Below are positions 23,187 to 35,568 of a DNA stretch of 64,000 nt, piece after piece. A model generated the notes under the pieces. That model was given only the letters and a program-made list of their open reading frames with translations, was not told where the DNA came from and did not search any database. The stretch's first letter is position 1, and every line of letters starts with the position of its first letter. The stretch comes from Leptobrachium leishanense (taxonomy: Eukaryota > Chordata > Amphibia > Anura > Megophryidae), in NCBI GenBank assembly GCA_009667805.1, contig CM019069.1:48628153-48692152 (forward strand), in the 5' to 3' direction. Position numbers and translations under genes: made by a program.

Positions 23187-23529
23187 TTAAATTCAGTGTT
23201 CGGTTACCTTTCTTGGCCATTCGGCTTTTCAGAGAGCAGGCAATACGCCAAATCCTGGCGAATTGCCTGCACATACGGGGCCTGTTCGAGGGCAGTGAAA
23301 TCCCCATAAAAAAGCACTGCTTCGGCTATTCAGAGAACACAAACCAGCAGTGAAAGGTTCCCGAAATGCCCTGCCATTCGGTGGTTTCATGCGGCAGATT
23401 TATTCAGGCGAATCCCATAGGCTTCAATGTTAAAAATATTCCTATTTTAATTCAATATCTAATAAACCGTTCATTATAAAATTCTGCAGTAAAGAGTCTC
23501 TTTATTTATAGTTTTTTTGGATATTTTAA

Positions 23530-24749
23530 CCCTTTCGCTGCGGAGGATGCGCTCAGCGCATCCACCCGCACGTAGGGTTGCGTTTGGAGGACGCTCTGAG
23601 CGCGTCCTCCCTTTGCGGCCAGCGATCGGCCCAATTCCGGCCGATCGCTGTGCCCCCCGGTGCGGGCTGACATCCTCGATGTCAGCCCAGCACCCGGGAC
23701 CGCCGCCGGCACCATTAGATGTCATCGCGGCGGCGCGATGACATCTAATTCAGGCACCCCCCCGCGTGTGCGGAGGAGGTGCCTGAAAGGGAGGGGGGAG
23801 GTCCTTCGGACCTCTCTCCCTCCCGATCGCCGGCTGTCACAGGGTTAAGGCAGGCACGGTTTGGAAGGGCACAGCCTGCCCTTCCAAACCGTGCATGCCA
23901 TTAACCCCTTGGGTGCCGGATCACGATTCGGCGACGAAAAGCGCCAAATCGTGATCCTCTCCTGGAGCTGGCCGACATCTTGGATGTCGGCCAAGCTTCC
24001 GGGAATGCCCCCTGAGGACTGGCGTCATCATGCATAGCACGACGCCAGTCCTGGAGTTAACCCCTAACTGCCACCAATGGTGGAGATAGGGGGTTCCAAT
24101 GAACCCCCTATCTCCCGATCCGTGGCAGCTAGGCGTTAATGTTAGGTACTGTTGGATCGGCCAGTGCATGGCCTTTCCAACGATACCAAACATGACCATG
24201 ACAAAAGTTTTTTTTAAAAAGAATAAAATAAAAATAAAAAAATATTTTTAAAAAAAATTATAAAAAATTTTTTTTTTCTTTTTTTTTGGTTTGTTAATGC
24301 AGCAATATTGATCCCATTTCAATTATAATGTGAACAATGATGCTGCACTAACAATTTTTGTATGCGGTGCGTTTGTTAAAAATCGTGTAATTTTCCACAG
24401 AAAAAAATGTAACGAGACCCCATTTCTAAATTTTTTAACAAGCAAACCCCATACAAAATATAACCGCAATTGCTCGCATGTTAAAGTGTGAAAAAAAATA
24501 CTTTACACGTTGTAAATTATTGAAAATTCATATTTTATTGCATTTTTTGTTATAATATACAGACAGGACATGACGTATAGATATAATTATGACATATTAT
24601 GAATCTGCCAAGTCTGACGGAAAGAACGATATATAATATGTCTGGGTCATATACTAAAATAAGCTTTCAAAACACGTTTAAACAAGATGAGCGAAACAGG
24701 TAAAAATGAGCTCAGCACAGAGGTGTGAAATGCCTCAGCAGCGAAAGGG
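23530..24749. mobile_element. piggyBac MITE P2 (sister subfamily of P1)
   Basis: TTAA at 23526-23529 and 24750-24753 with ends CCCTTTCGCTGC and GCAGCGAAAGGG. It keeps the overall plan and the AT-rich right half of P1 but has a different series of GC-rich hairpins on the left, for example around GAGGATGCGCTCAGCGCATCC (central ten bases palindromic). Confidence 0.9.
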
Positions 24750-25766
24750 TTAAGCATTTTTTTTTTTTTTTTTTTTTAAATGTCAGATTTTTTTTATTAT
24801 TTTTCTTTAAGTTTACTTATTTTTTTCTGTAATAGCCCTTTTTATTATCATTCATTGGATCTTATATGTAAATTTCAGACATTTTCGCTCAGTAGTTTCT
24901 TTGCAAACAGAGTTTCACTTTTCAAACATTCATGCAAACTGTTTTCCTAATTTATTCACTTCACTCGTCTGCGGTGTCGGCTTTTTCCGGCGGCTTCGCT
25001 GTGTGTGATTGACTCCTGCTCGGGTTTTTCCGGCATTTTCGGCAAGTTAATCCAGATGTTTTTGTGGGTTTTCGGCATGCATTCGCCGGGTTTTGCAGTT
25101 AGTTTTCCTTTGGTTTGCGGCGGCCTTTATCCTGCAATTCGGGGACCCTGTGGTGCTTGCTGAATAGAATACACCGCAGGGTCGCCGAAATGGGATCGGC
25201 AAAACAAACTGAATTGAAGAGAACGAAAAGTCACCGAACGTGCGGTGACTTTTCGATTCTCTTTGAATAACCCTGTGTAGTTTTCATTCTCTCACATTAC
25301 TCCTTTCTCTTACTATGGTCTTCTGATTTTGAGGAACAAAAAGTTGTTTTAGATGTTAGAGTGTTATTAGACTGTATATAAAGTTACCCTCACATGTACC
25401 AGATCTATGCCATACTCACATGGACCTCTAGCCAGTGGTGTATTTAGGTTTTGTGCTGCCCTAGGCCTGACTAAACTCGTGCACCCCCTAATTTAAATTT
25501 GAGGCACCCCTTCCTGTCAAGGGCACACCTCTTCCTTGTTAATCCCCACCCTTCCTCTTTAAGCTCCACCTTTTCCTCTTATAAAGAGAGGAAAAGGCGG
25601 AGTTCTATTAAAATTGGATACCAAGCGCCTACTTGTATATTTTGTATACCATTTCAAATGTATCTATTGAGATAAATAAAATTATGAAATGTTTAAATTC
25701 AAGCATTTTTACAAAGAACAGCCACGCATGTCAAGTATACTAGATCACAGCCGCTCTAATTGGTTG

Positions 25767-26155
25767 AACAATAAAATCCACAGAAACGTGCACTGCATAT
25801 GAGCGTATCACAGAGCTGCACAGCAATAAAACCCACAGAAATGTGTACTGTGTATGAGCATATCACAGAACTGCACAGCAATAAAACTCACAGTAATGTG
25901 CAGTGTGTATGAGTGTATCCCAGAGCTCCAGGGCAATAAAACTCACAGTACTATGCAGTGTGTATCACAGAATCCACAGCAATAAAACTCCCAGTAATGC
26001 AATGTTCGGGTCAGCGTATCAGAATCCACAGCAATAAAACTCCCAGCAATGCAATGTGTGGTGTGTGTCAGCGTATCAGAATCCACAGCAATAAAACTCC
26101 CAGCAATGCAATGTATGAGTGCATCAGAATCCACTGCAATAAAACTCCCATGAAA
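25767..26155. repeat. about 45-57-bp minisatellite in hAT element
   Basis: Eight units, each containing CAGCAATAAAACTC (variants ACAATAAAATCC, GCAATAAAACCC), separated by 45-57 bases of related GTATCAGAATCC-type sequence. Unit length shrinks from left to right. Confidence 0.9.
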
Positions 26156-26412
26156 CCGAGTGTATATGAGCACACAGCAATTATTTATTCTACATTTACC
26201 GGCCTCCGTCCGCAGTAGGGCTGTGTGCAGAGTCAGCAGGGACTGTGTGCAGACTCTGCAGGAGGTCCCTCCAGGCCACGTTAGGATCGCGGCTGTGCCT
26301 GTGCGTGGAGCCATCTTGTCAGCAGTGGGGTGCCACTGCCAGAGGGTGCACCGTGGCTTTGATTCCCTTCCCGGTGGGTGTTCAGTCCAGAATAGAGTGA
26401 CAGTCCATGTTA

Positions 26413-26535
26413 AGGAAAGGGCGGGCAGCTGCGTGCGTGCGTGCGTGTCACGTGGTTCAGCCAGTCAGGTGGTACTGAGACTCAGTACCACCTGACTGGC
26501 CGGACCGAGTGTGACCTGCATGCACGCAGCCTCAC
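26413..26535. repeat. hairpin shared with the 18132-19101 hAT
   Basis: The tip GGTGGTACTGAGACTCAGTA with flanking CAGTCAGG...CCTGACTGGCCGGAC matches the tip of the 18290-18540 palindrome. The right arm is interrupted by the solo LTR. Confidence 0.75.
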
Positions 26536-26539
26536 CAGG

Positions 26540-27516
26540 TGTCATGCCCCACTCCACGGCCCGCTCCCGGTCCGGGCCGCCATGCTGGGAGAGGTGCTCT
26601 ACTCACCTGAGATCCCTCGTGGTGCGTTGCTGCAGGTTCCTGGTCCACAGGATGGAGAGAGAGAGCCAGGAGACGCCCCACGCCGCCGGCCGAATCTGAG
26701 TACTGAAGGTGAAAGCGCGCACGCGCGAGAACAAACTCTCCTAAGTAATACAAGACCTGGTACTCTGGCACCCTCGGCTGGCCGATTAGGGTTACTGCTT
26801 GACATCTGGTCTGGAGATCCTCGTATACCTCCCATTGACCTACCAAAGATTCAGGTACCTCAACTCCACCTACAATACCCAGGTGAAAGATATTCCCATG
26901 ATCCTATGAACCCTATTTAAAACCACCTTCCTTCCCAGCACATTAACCAGGTTCTACTGTTGCCTTCCAGTTCCTCGTATTCCTTGACCACGTTGCCTTC
27001 TTCAACCTTCGACCCGGATTGTGCCATCGACTACGCCACCTTCTTCAACCCTTCGACCCGGATTGTGCCATCGACTACGCCACCTTCTTCAACCCTTCGA
27101 CCCGGATTGTGCCATCGACTACGCCACCTTCTTCAACCCTTCAACCCGGATTGTGCCATCGACTACGCCACCTTCTTCAACCCTTCGACCCGGATTGTGC
27201 CATCGACTACGCCACCTTCTTCAACCCTTCGACCCGGATTGTGCCATCGACTACGCCACCTTCTTCAACCCTTCGACCCGGATTGTTCCATCGACTACGC
27301 CATCATCTTCGTTATTACTTGTTGTCCTTACCTGGAACTTTTGTCTTACGAGTTCCTATTCCGACCATTCTGACCGTATCATTTTCTGGACTTAAGTTAC
27401 TATCCATGATTCACTAAAGATTGTTTTATTTTACATCGTTTCCTGAATTCCTTATCCGCGGCTTGCCATTGGGTTTCATACTCATACTACGCAGGGGTCT
27501 CAAACCCTGCATTACA
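26540..27516 (+). mobile_element. solo LTR (Ty3/gypsy-like), 977 bp, inside hAT
   Basis: Begins TGTCATGCC and ends CATTACA. A perfect 5-bp duplication CCAGG flanks it (26535-26539; 27517-27521), as expected for LTR-retroelement integration. A TATA-like CCTATTTAAAACC lies near 26912. Downstream, in the presumptive transcribed part, is a 44-bp VNTR. No internal gag-pol region remains, so it arose by LTR-LTR recombination. Family assignment is inference. Confidence 0.85.
27003..27320. repeat. 44-bp VNTR inside the solo LTR, seven units
   Basis: Units begin at GACCCGG at 27011, 27055, 27099, 27143 (variant AACCCGG), 27187, 27231 and 27275, spacing exactly 44. Because 44 is not a multiple of three, three frames stay open across the array (124-137 codons). 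These are repeat artefacts. Confidence 0.95.
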
Positions 27517-27794
27517 CCAGGAGCCAGGCAGCTCAATGACAAATTTCTATCACTGCAGTGTTGGTTAAGGAAAGGTCCACTTTAAACAGCAGTAAGCAGA
27601 CAGGGCTTCATATTCTACTGATACCCCCCCTTTACCTGCCGTTTACTGTCATCTTCTCTCTCTGGACACAAATCACATCCCCCTCGCCTTTCTTAGAGCT
27701 GCTGCGGGGCAGGGGAGGAGCTATGGAGGGAGGAGAGGGGGATTTTTATTCTATTCGATTTTATTCCGTATGCAAACGCCATGCTCCGCTGCTC

Positions 27795-28245
27795 GTTGTT
27801 TGAGAACACAGCTAGGTTTCAATGTTAAAAATATTCCCGTTTTTATGCAATATCTAATAAACCATTTATTATTTTAATCTGCAGTAAAAAGTCTTTATTT
27901 ATTTATTGTTTTTTTTTAGTACCTTTTAGTAATTTTTCAGATTTGTTTTGGCAAAATTCCCCCCCTTAATTTTAATAGCGGTTCTTCTTTTTCTGTAACA
28001 GAACTTTTTATTATCAATCATAGGATCTTATATATAAATTCCAGACATTTTCGTTCAGTAGTTCTTTTGAAAACAACAGGCCGTGGGTTTGCGGTGGCAG
28101 CATACAGCGGCCGACTCCATGCACTTTGGGGACCCTGCGGTGAATGGTGAATTCACTGCAGGGTGGGGAAATTTTATTCCCCGAAGTGCAGGGAACTACA
28201 GAACACCAAAATGCTGGCGTCATTTCGGTGCTCTGTGAGTAACCC
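27795..28245. mobile_element. family F fragment (copy 10), inside hAT
   Basis: Shares AATGTTAAAAATATTCC and ATCTAATAAACC with other F copies and ends GTGCTCTGTGAGTAACCC. The right part is closest to the F copy at 50670-51503. The left end is missing. Confidence 0.65.
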
Positions 28246-28611
28246 AATTAGTGGTGAGGTTTTTTGTTGCCCCCTGGAAAGTGAAAGCCTAGGCCTTGCC
28301 TATCCAGACATACTTCAAAATTAGTGACATCTCAATGTTTCCTTCCTGGTAAAATAGTTTGCAAAAGTAAAAAAAAAAAAAAAAATTTTTTTTAGGGGTG
28401 GGGCCACCCGGCGGGCTGCCGCCCCCTGGAAAGTGCCGCCCTAGGCCTAGGCCTTGTTGGCCTAGGCCAAAATACACCAGTGCCTCTAGCTTATCTCCAT
28501 TGGCTTTGATGTTTCAAGCAGAGATTTCTTTTTTCACGCTGGCTTGAAAACCGTACCTACATTGGATCACTTTAATGTTTCACATATCTGTAAATAATTT
28601 AATTAGACTAG

Positions 28612-29313
28612 CAGGGTTATTCAAAGAGCTCCGAATTGTGGCCGAATGGTAACCAAACGCTGAAATTCAGCGTACGGTTACCTTTCCTGGCCATTCGGCT
28701 ATCCAGAGAGCAGGCATAGGCTTCAATGTTAAAAATATTACCGTTATATTTCAATATCTAATAAACCGTTCATTATAATATTCTGCAGTAAAATGTTTAT
28801 TTTTAGATTTTTTTAAGGATCTTTTATGCATTTTTAGTGAATTTTTGCGAAAAAAAAATTTAAATAGTTTTTTCTGTAACAGCCCTTTTGTTATTATTCA
28901 TTGGATTTTATATGTAAATTTCACACATTTTCGCTCAGTAGTTTCTTTGCAAACAGCATTTCACTCTTCAAACATTCAAGCACACTGTTTTTCTTTTCTC
29001 ACTCCATTCGTCTGCAGTGTCGGCTTTTTCCGGCGGCTGCCCTGCGCTGTGATCGGCTCCTGCTGGGGTTTCTCCGGCATGTTCGGCGGGATTAATCCAG
29101 ATGTTTTTGCGGGTTTCGGTGTGCCTTTGCCAGGTTTTGCGGTGAGTGTTTGTCGGGTTTGCGGCGGCTTTTCCCTGCAGTACGACAGCCCTGTGGTGCT
29201 TGCTGAATACACCGCAGGGTCGCCGAAATGGGATCGCCAAATCGCACCGAATTGAAGAGAACGAAAAGTCACCAAACGTGCGTTGACATTTCAATTCTCT
29301 TTGAATAACCCTG
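28612..29313. mobile_element. family F DNA transposon copy 2
   Basis: A 702-bp uninterrupted copy: CAGGGTTATTCAAAGAG to CTCTTTGAATAACCCTG with TAG at both flanks (28609-28611; 29314-29316). It contains the subterminal palindrome GGTAACC...GGTTACC and an ATCTAATAAACC core. Non-coding; ORFs of 99-136 codons here are shadows. Confidence 0.85.
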
Positions 29314-29316
29314 TAG

Positions 29317-32284
29317 GAGAATTTTATTTACGCAGCTTATTCTTATGTGAAACAAAAAAAATTGTTTCTTGTTTTTTTTTTTTTTATGCTTAACCATACG
29401 CGCGTGCAGGGTGTGTGTCTGGTGTGCCCAGCCCAGTGACACCCTAATGCTGGTGCAGAGCTCCTATTTTTACATCCTACATTGACATTTTAGATGATCC
29501 TTTATCTGGTTCATGATGAACAGCATAAAACGTGACTGTATATCTGATTACAGGCTTGTTATTTCTAATGAATACAAAAATGTGCATTTTTGTGCAAAAA
29601 TCTTCTAAACATATGTTTTCAGTTTTTAAATGTTCCTTGAGAGCACACCCTAAGTCACCGGGCTGCACACGCCAGTGTGCTTAACTCCCAATCTTCCAGA
29701 GATGGAATGCGTGGTCTTATTAACCAGTATATGGGTCTCAGCAGACCAACAGACGTACATCTTGTCAAGAACGTTCAGTGGAGGGAAACTACACCAAGAA
29801 GGTTGATGCAACTGATACAGCTGCAGGAGGACAGTGACAGCTTTCCACCTGAACCCATACTTCTAGGTGCCCCATTGGCAGATGGAGTCACTCACCACCA
29901 TCATCCATACCCATTAGCATCCAGACACAGAAAGTGCAGCTAGAACGGTCCATGCCTTGCAAAAGTGGATCCCAACCCTGGTCCTTAAGTACCAGACTTT
30001 GGCAGGTCTGAAATCGGGAGGGTGATGCTATGGCACTTGGGGAGGCCAGGTCATGATGTGTGAAGAATGTAATGAGTTACCTTGTTATTTAGATGTTAAC
30101 AAAAAAGCAGTCCTAGTGGCGCAGTGGTAATTCTATATATCTATTGAACCCTGGCCTGAAAGGCCCTTCAGGTGCTTGTACGGTAACCTAAAATTATATG
30201 TGTCACTAAAAACTAGTTAGTCTCAAAGACACGTGCAATAAGCAATATATGTGCAAATAACAGTCAAATATTGTGCAAATTCACAATTCGTAGTTAATCC
30301 GGTTATAGAAAAAACCTTGAAACATGCATCAAATGCGGAGAAAAATGCATGTGCTTAAAAAATGGCTTATCAATAGAGTGTACACACGGGTTATGCGCTA
30401 AATCGCAAGGTGCTAATAGTTCTCTAATGAGTTAAAACAGCATAGAGTTAATAAGTCCTATACCACAGCAAAGTGCACGTGCAAATGTGCAAAATATAAA
30501 TGAATCAAAGTCTTGTGATCACAAGTAATTACATAGCATATGAGCCATGTTGTCGAGATGAAAGGTCCACTTTTCCTGCTCCTCTCCTCAGTGAATAGTT
30601 CATGAAAAGAAAAAAAGAAGGGGAAAAAAACACACAATAGTGCAGACTGTTTCGTATATTTCAAATGAGAAAAAAAGGAGGGGAGAATCTCACTCACAGA
30701 TTACAGAGCCTCGTGAATCCCTGGCTCTGGGTTGAAGCGCCTCACACCAGATATAGGGTGGCGTATCCCTTCTTTATCCTCCAGTTGACCTCAAATAAAA
30801 TACAGGTAGAGAGACGGCACTCCCATAGCGTAACACAGTAAAAGACAATGGCAGTCAAATAATGACTTATCAGTTTCACTCACCAATGGTGGAGCCTCGG
30901 CTGTCTCAGGCTCAGCTTGTAAGCATATGGTACCCCTTAATTCGGTGTGTACCTCACCTCTCTCTCCTGGAACACCTTTCACTTCCCGCTTCTGTGCTCG
31001 TGCTCCGCCAAGAAATAGTTGGGGGAGGAAGGAGGGAGAGGGGGAGGATATAGGGGAACGTAGAGAATTTGTTTGAAGCACCCCTCAGTCTGGAGGGTCT
31101 ATCAAGTAAATACTGAGAAACTGGGGCAAAATTCAAAAATAGTTTAAAATGGGGGGGGGAGTCACTGAACGCGTTTCGGCAATTGACCTGTGCCTTCTTC
31201 AAGCAGTGTGGTATCTGTGATAGGGATTATTTAGATGTTGTCTGTCCAAATTCCAATCACTCCACTCACAGATTTATTCACACATGTTTTTTTGGGGGGA
31301 AATGGATGTTTGTACTGATAAATAATGCTGTATGTTAGATAATGAGTTCATAGACCATGATTGCTTGTCGTGTATTGCTGCTTACAAAACTGGCATTTTT
31401 TGACCCTTGGATGCAATGACAACATTTCACCTTAAGTAGAGTAGCTCTAAAGTATAAATTAGGCAGGCGTGGTGTTTCTCACCCACAAGAGGATGCCACT
31501 AACATACAGCCTCATCTCTGAAACTTGTCTAAGACTTTTCTATCTATCGAGTCTCCTCAGCCCTTATCTCTCAGACAGAATAGCAAAATCTTCTGTTGTG
31601 CCATCATTTAGAACCTCTGCTGCATGCACCGATAGCCTTAACCATGCATCAATACTCAATTATGATTGTTATTTCAGAATACCTCATTATGGAAATACGT
31701 TATCTAAAGAGACAAGCTCGTTCAAAAACGGCAAATTTCCTGATCGGGGGCAGCGACCTTTCGTGTGTAAATGTGCACATCCTCATTATACATGCTAGAT
31801 GACATGAAAAAAACATGAAAATTATTAAGAGATGTAAAACGGAATGCTGTTGAGAAAACGGCTCCAGAGATTGTGTTTTTTGAATCCTAATGATTTTAGC
31901 ACAGAGCTTTTCGTCTCTTTGCAACATGAAAACCATTTCTTATTTATACGTCCAATCCATTTGAATCAGCTCAGTCGCCCTCACTAAGACATCACAGTTA
32001 AAACCTGTTTAGGAATCCCTAGAGGGGATAGCATTTGGCATGAAGAAAAATGAAAAATAAAGGGTGCATTATAGACAACTGTTTTCTGAAACCATATAAT
32101 ACACCCTCCACGGTGTATTGCATTCTACTGGTGCCTCAGGAAGGCAAATTGTTTGTTCACCTGGGACAAGGGACTGTGTCCTCCTCAGTATGGGGCCCAC
32201 ATGAGCACTTATTATCATACAACCCCTGGGAGGAACAAGTGCTGGCTCACTGCTGTTGGCCACGCAACTTAGCCACAAAACTGA
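29317..32284. other. 3 kb without recognised gene
   Basis: A family K left-end fragment may be present near 29955-29990 (CCCAACCCTGGTCC). Around 31160-31200 is AACGCGTTTCGGCAATTG followed by CCTTCTTCAAG, one of several similar motifs in the window. Short ORFs show no domain. Confidence 0.45.
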
Positions 32285-32372
32285 CAGTAACTTCCTTCCC
32301 ACTCATCCACACAGCATACAGTAACTTCCTTCCCACTCATCCACACAGCATACAGTAACTCCCTTCCCACTC
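32285..32372. repeat. 36-bp tandem repeat, about 2.4 units
   Basis: CAGTAACTTCCTTCCCACTC followed by ATCCACACAGCATA is repeated head to tail at about 32285, 32321 and 32357. Confidence 0.85.
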
Positions 32373-32740
32373 AGAGATCACCGGACAAAATATTAATAAC
32401 TATATAGCACCACAGAATCTGTTGCCTATATATATATGTGTAAATGTAGGTGTGTGTGCCTGCCTGACTTAATTTATAAGCAGAGGCAATTGAAATCTGA
32501 TACATCCTTTTGCCACCAGGGAGAATCAAAGCATCAAAGTTCCTTTGAACTGAGGAAGTGTGAAACTCTTGCTCTGTAGGAGGGGATCTGGGACAAAGGA
32601 AAAGAAGACCCTTTCAGTGGCCTGGCTGACCAAAAATTACACCTTCCTAGTCAGAGTTTGAGCCAACGTGCCATGATTACAATCAAGGGAGCAGTTCTTT
32701 GTTCTCAGATATTCTTTTTTATATCTTAAAATATGAGCTA

Positions 32741-32965
32741 GATTTCCAGGCAGGCATACAGAATGGAGACTTATGTTATACAGTGGGTAAAATGTGCTCT
32801 GGGAAATCAAGGGGGCGATCTGGACACTGTGTCCATGAATCTGAGGGCCAGGAGAGTTGTATAAATTTCAGCTACACATCTGGCCTTGTGATTACTTTTG
32901 GGGTCCATGCAAATGGAAGTAACTGTCGTTTTTTCAAACCAGCCCCTGGACAGAGATTCCAGTTG
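32741..32965 (+). CDS. candidate exon, unrecognised cysteine-rich segment (low confidence)
   Basis: I do not recognise this. An open frame passes from a possible acceptor (GATTTCCAG at about 32737-32740) to an AGTTGTAAGT donor-like site at about 32964. It encodes about 75 residues with five cysteines, two N-glycosylation-like sites (NFS, NGS) and no low-complexity sequence. The composition is more protein-like than most nearby ORFs, hinting at a secreted or extracellular domain. The upstream polypyrimidine tract is weak and no partner exon was found in the window. It could equally be chance or a decayed element. Confidence 0.2.
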
Positions 32966-32969
32966 TAAG

Positions 32970-34669
32970 TATAGGGATTTCTGTTAATTTACCTTTGTTT
33001 ATTTTTTTGTTTGTGAGTGTAAATATTAATTGCAATATCTTTTTATACCGTAAATGCACTGTGATCATTTTGTTTCCTCGTCAAAATAAATATTCCTTTA
33101 TTAAGCTCTGCATTTGTCTGATATAAGAATCACATTACTTGAAGAGACGTTTGTCCTAATAGCCTTGAGGCCTTGAGTTTCTAGAAGATCTATTATGTCG
33201 GGTTTGGTGGAGTCAGTCTACTAAACTGTGTTGTAGATTTAATTGAGCGGGGCATTTCAGGTCACCTCCATTTCGTATTAGATGAAGATCTGTGGTGGCA
33301 GTAGTTAATTAAGGGAAGTGGGTCATGATTAGGGGGTCATTTAGTCATTATTTTTGGTCTATCACAGACGAATAGTGATTTCTAACCCTTCACCCACTTT
33401 GCTAAATCACGTGTCCTTTCGGAGTGAAGTTGCTACGTGACACATACCACAGGCAAAACCAACGCACACATGCACATACCTATCATCGTGCATATACAGT
33501 CCTCACAAACTCTCATCATCTTTGACTTTGCACCCTGTGTTCATTAGAGTGCAATGTCACAAAGATGTTAAAATGTCACATTGAGGATGGGTAGTTCAGA
33601 ATGGGATTGGGTTGTGTTTAGGTTTTGTAACTATTGTAATTCAGATGATTTTATATAAGCACAGTATGCAATATATTTAACAATGCATCCAAATAAATGG
33701 GAACAATAGTGTTTTTTTTACAGCCACAAATGTGCATACAGCGGTTGTCTGCTTCTTGTTATTTAAAGGGACACTACCACTTACATACGTAGTAACTAGT
33801 TTACTTGTGCATTACAAATAAAATCACTTTATAAAACACATGCTGCTGTTTTTTTTTTCTTTGTTTGAAGTCATTGCATTTCAAAAGGAAAAATAAAAAT
33901 AAGGATTTTTATCTCCTGTTTCCATTTTCTGGATTTTTACCACGATGCAACATTTATCCAAATCTATGCAAAAGCTTTTCTGTACTGCTCTTGTTTATTT
34001 AATCTACAGTATTTACCAGTAGTTTGGGGCACCCTCTTATTTAGGTTTCCTTAAAATTATGCTTCGCATTTGTGCTTCTACTTTATATTGTAATGTAGAG
34101 CGTTGTACACATCGGACTTATGTAAACTATTATTATAATAATAACAACAGGTTCCTTTTGATGAGTTAAAATACTGTATATTAAATCCAGCTTGGAATAG
34201 ATTTGATTTATGTATACTATATTCATCTGATTACTACTATTGTACATTATATGTTAAATGTTCAATAATCCATGTAGTTTAAAATAAGGTTTATTACACT
34301 GTTTTTTTTTTGCATTCTTGCATGTGAATTAACGCATAGAGCTCTCTAGCTCTGTATGTAGTGTGTTCTGTGCATCTGTTTATATTGAAACAGACGACTA
34401 GCCGTGCACATCAGTAGGGATTTTCTGCCATGGCCTGAATGGATTTAAAGGTCACTCAGGACAAGCAATTATATAGAGCTGCCGGAGAGCCTTCAATCTC
34501 AATATTTTTGCATTTGTTCTAAGAATAATAGGTTGTATGGTGTCATAGTCCACATTTCTGTTTGTCTGTGATATGCCATAATAAGGCCCACTATTTCTGG
34601 ATGGATTCTTTTCTCTTTTTTTTTTTTGTCTAAGGCAAACACTTGTGCTACAAAACAGGTACCTTCTGC
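32970..34669. other. 1.7 kb without recognised gene
   Basis: Contains TTTAAAGGGACACTACCA near 33765, resembling the left end of the TTAA-flanked element at 38283. No right end was found. Otherwise nothing. Confidence 0.45.
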
Positions 34670-34672
34670 TTA

Positions 34673-35141
34673 GGCTAGGGTCAGATGAGCGTGATTTCTA
34701 CAGACTGTACGTCCGTGCACACGGACGTACGTTAGTACGGAAGACGCAGTAGTGGCCAGACAGTCCGTTTTTTTCACTGACTTATATATTTTGACGGATG
34801 TAGGAGGGAAAATAAATTAAAAAGCAAAACCATTTTGTCCGTGAAAAATGCTGGACGTATAAATGCAGTCCGTCTGACCACGTTCCATCACTCACACACA
34901 AAGCTATGCGGACGTTGCGGACGCAGCGCACAAGTTCTATGTTGTTCTATGTTGTGCGGCCGTTCTAGCGGTTGTACGTTCTTGCCTGCCTTGCGTCCGT
35001 GGGCCGCGGCCGTTGTGCGTCCGCAGTTCAGTGCGGACGTACTTCGTGTGTCGGGCTCCGATGGGCTTCCTGTCATGCTATCACGGACGTACTTTTAGGC
35101 GCAATCACGGACGTGAACACTACGCTCGTCTGACAGCAGCC
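34673..35141. mobile_element. PIF/Harbinger-like MITE, family C copy 2
   Basis: A 469-bp element opening GGCTAGGGTCAGATGAGCG and closing CGTCTGACAGCAGCC, flanked by TTA (34670-34672; 35142-35144). The interior is dense in GGACGTAC/GTACGTCC palindromes and CpG. No transposase. Confidence 0.75.
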
Positions 35142-35338
35142 TTATCCGCGTCAGAAAGAACGGTTTCCAAACATCATCCTATATTTTAAATTTACAAAGT
35201 ATAGCACTAAAGAAGCTATTGAGAGTGTCCAGTTAATATTAAGACAGTAATATTTATTATTTACTTTACTTTTAAATACATTTTCCATGTAGAAACTCCA
35301 TTTATCGTATAGGAGTCAATCTGATTGTTCATCTAGAT

Positions 35339-35474
35339 CAGGGGTGGGCAATTACGGCCCTCCAGATGTTTTGAAACTACATTTCCCTTGAGGCTCTACA
35401 AACCTAATGAGCAGCCGAGCATCACGGGAAATATAGTTTCAAAACATCTGGAGGGCAGTAATTGCCCACCCCTG
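35339..35474. mobile_element. hAT-type MITE, family H copy 1
   Basis: A 136-bp near-perfect hairpin, CAGGGGTGGGCAATTACGG to TAATTGCCCACCCCTG, flanked by ATCTAGAT and CTCTAGTT (6 of 8 identical). The interior CCTCCAGATGTTTTGAAAC and its complement are typical of a vertebrate-wide hAT MITE. Confidence 0.85.
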
Positions 35475-35568
35475 CTCTAGTTGAACTGTATGTGAGCACT
35501 CAACTGACCTTGCTATGTGGTATATTGGACAAATCAGGTACATTTTCAGATTGGAAAAAATATATACA

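Larger units (their letters stand above)
21920..25275. mobile_element. family F DNA transposon copy 1, hosting two piggyBac MITEs
   Basis: The left end GAGGGTAATTCAAAGAG is a variant of the family terminus CAGGGTTATTCAAAGAG. The right end is CTCTTTGAATAACCCTG. A 3-bp duplication TGT lies at 21917-21919 and 25276-25278. Without the two insertions at TTAA sites (21973-23186; 23530-24749) the element is about 0.9 kb, matching other family members. Non-coding. Confidence 0.8.
25433..28482. mobile_element. 3.05-kb hAT-type element
   Basis: Ends CAGTGGTGTATTTAGG and AAAATACACCAGTG, with a perfect 8-bp TSD CCTCTAGC at 25425-25432 and 28483-28490. No transposase is seen. Internally it carries a minisatellite (25767-26155), a hairpin shared with the 18132-19101 hAT, a solo LTR with its own TSD (26540-27516), a family F fragment (27795-28245) and a short A-tailed insertion near 28303-28400. 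Confidence 0.88.

Noticed and set aside
26960..27417. Three overlapping 124-137-codon ORFs
   Set aside because: 44-bp VNTR inside an LTR read in three phases.
30100..30160. tRNA-like start (GTGGCGCAGTGGTAATTC)
   Set aside because: No B box (GGTTCGAATCC-like) downstream and no cloverleaf could be drawn.
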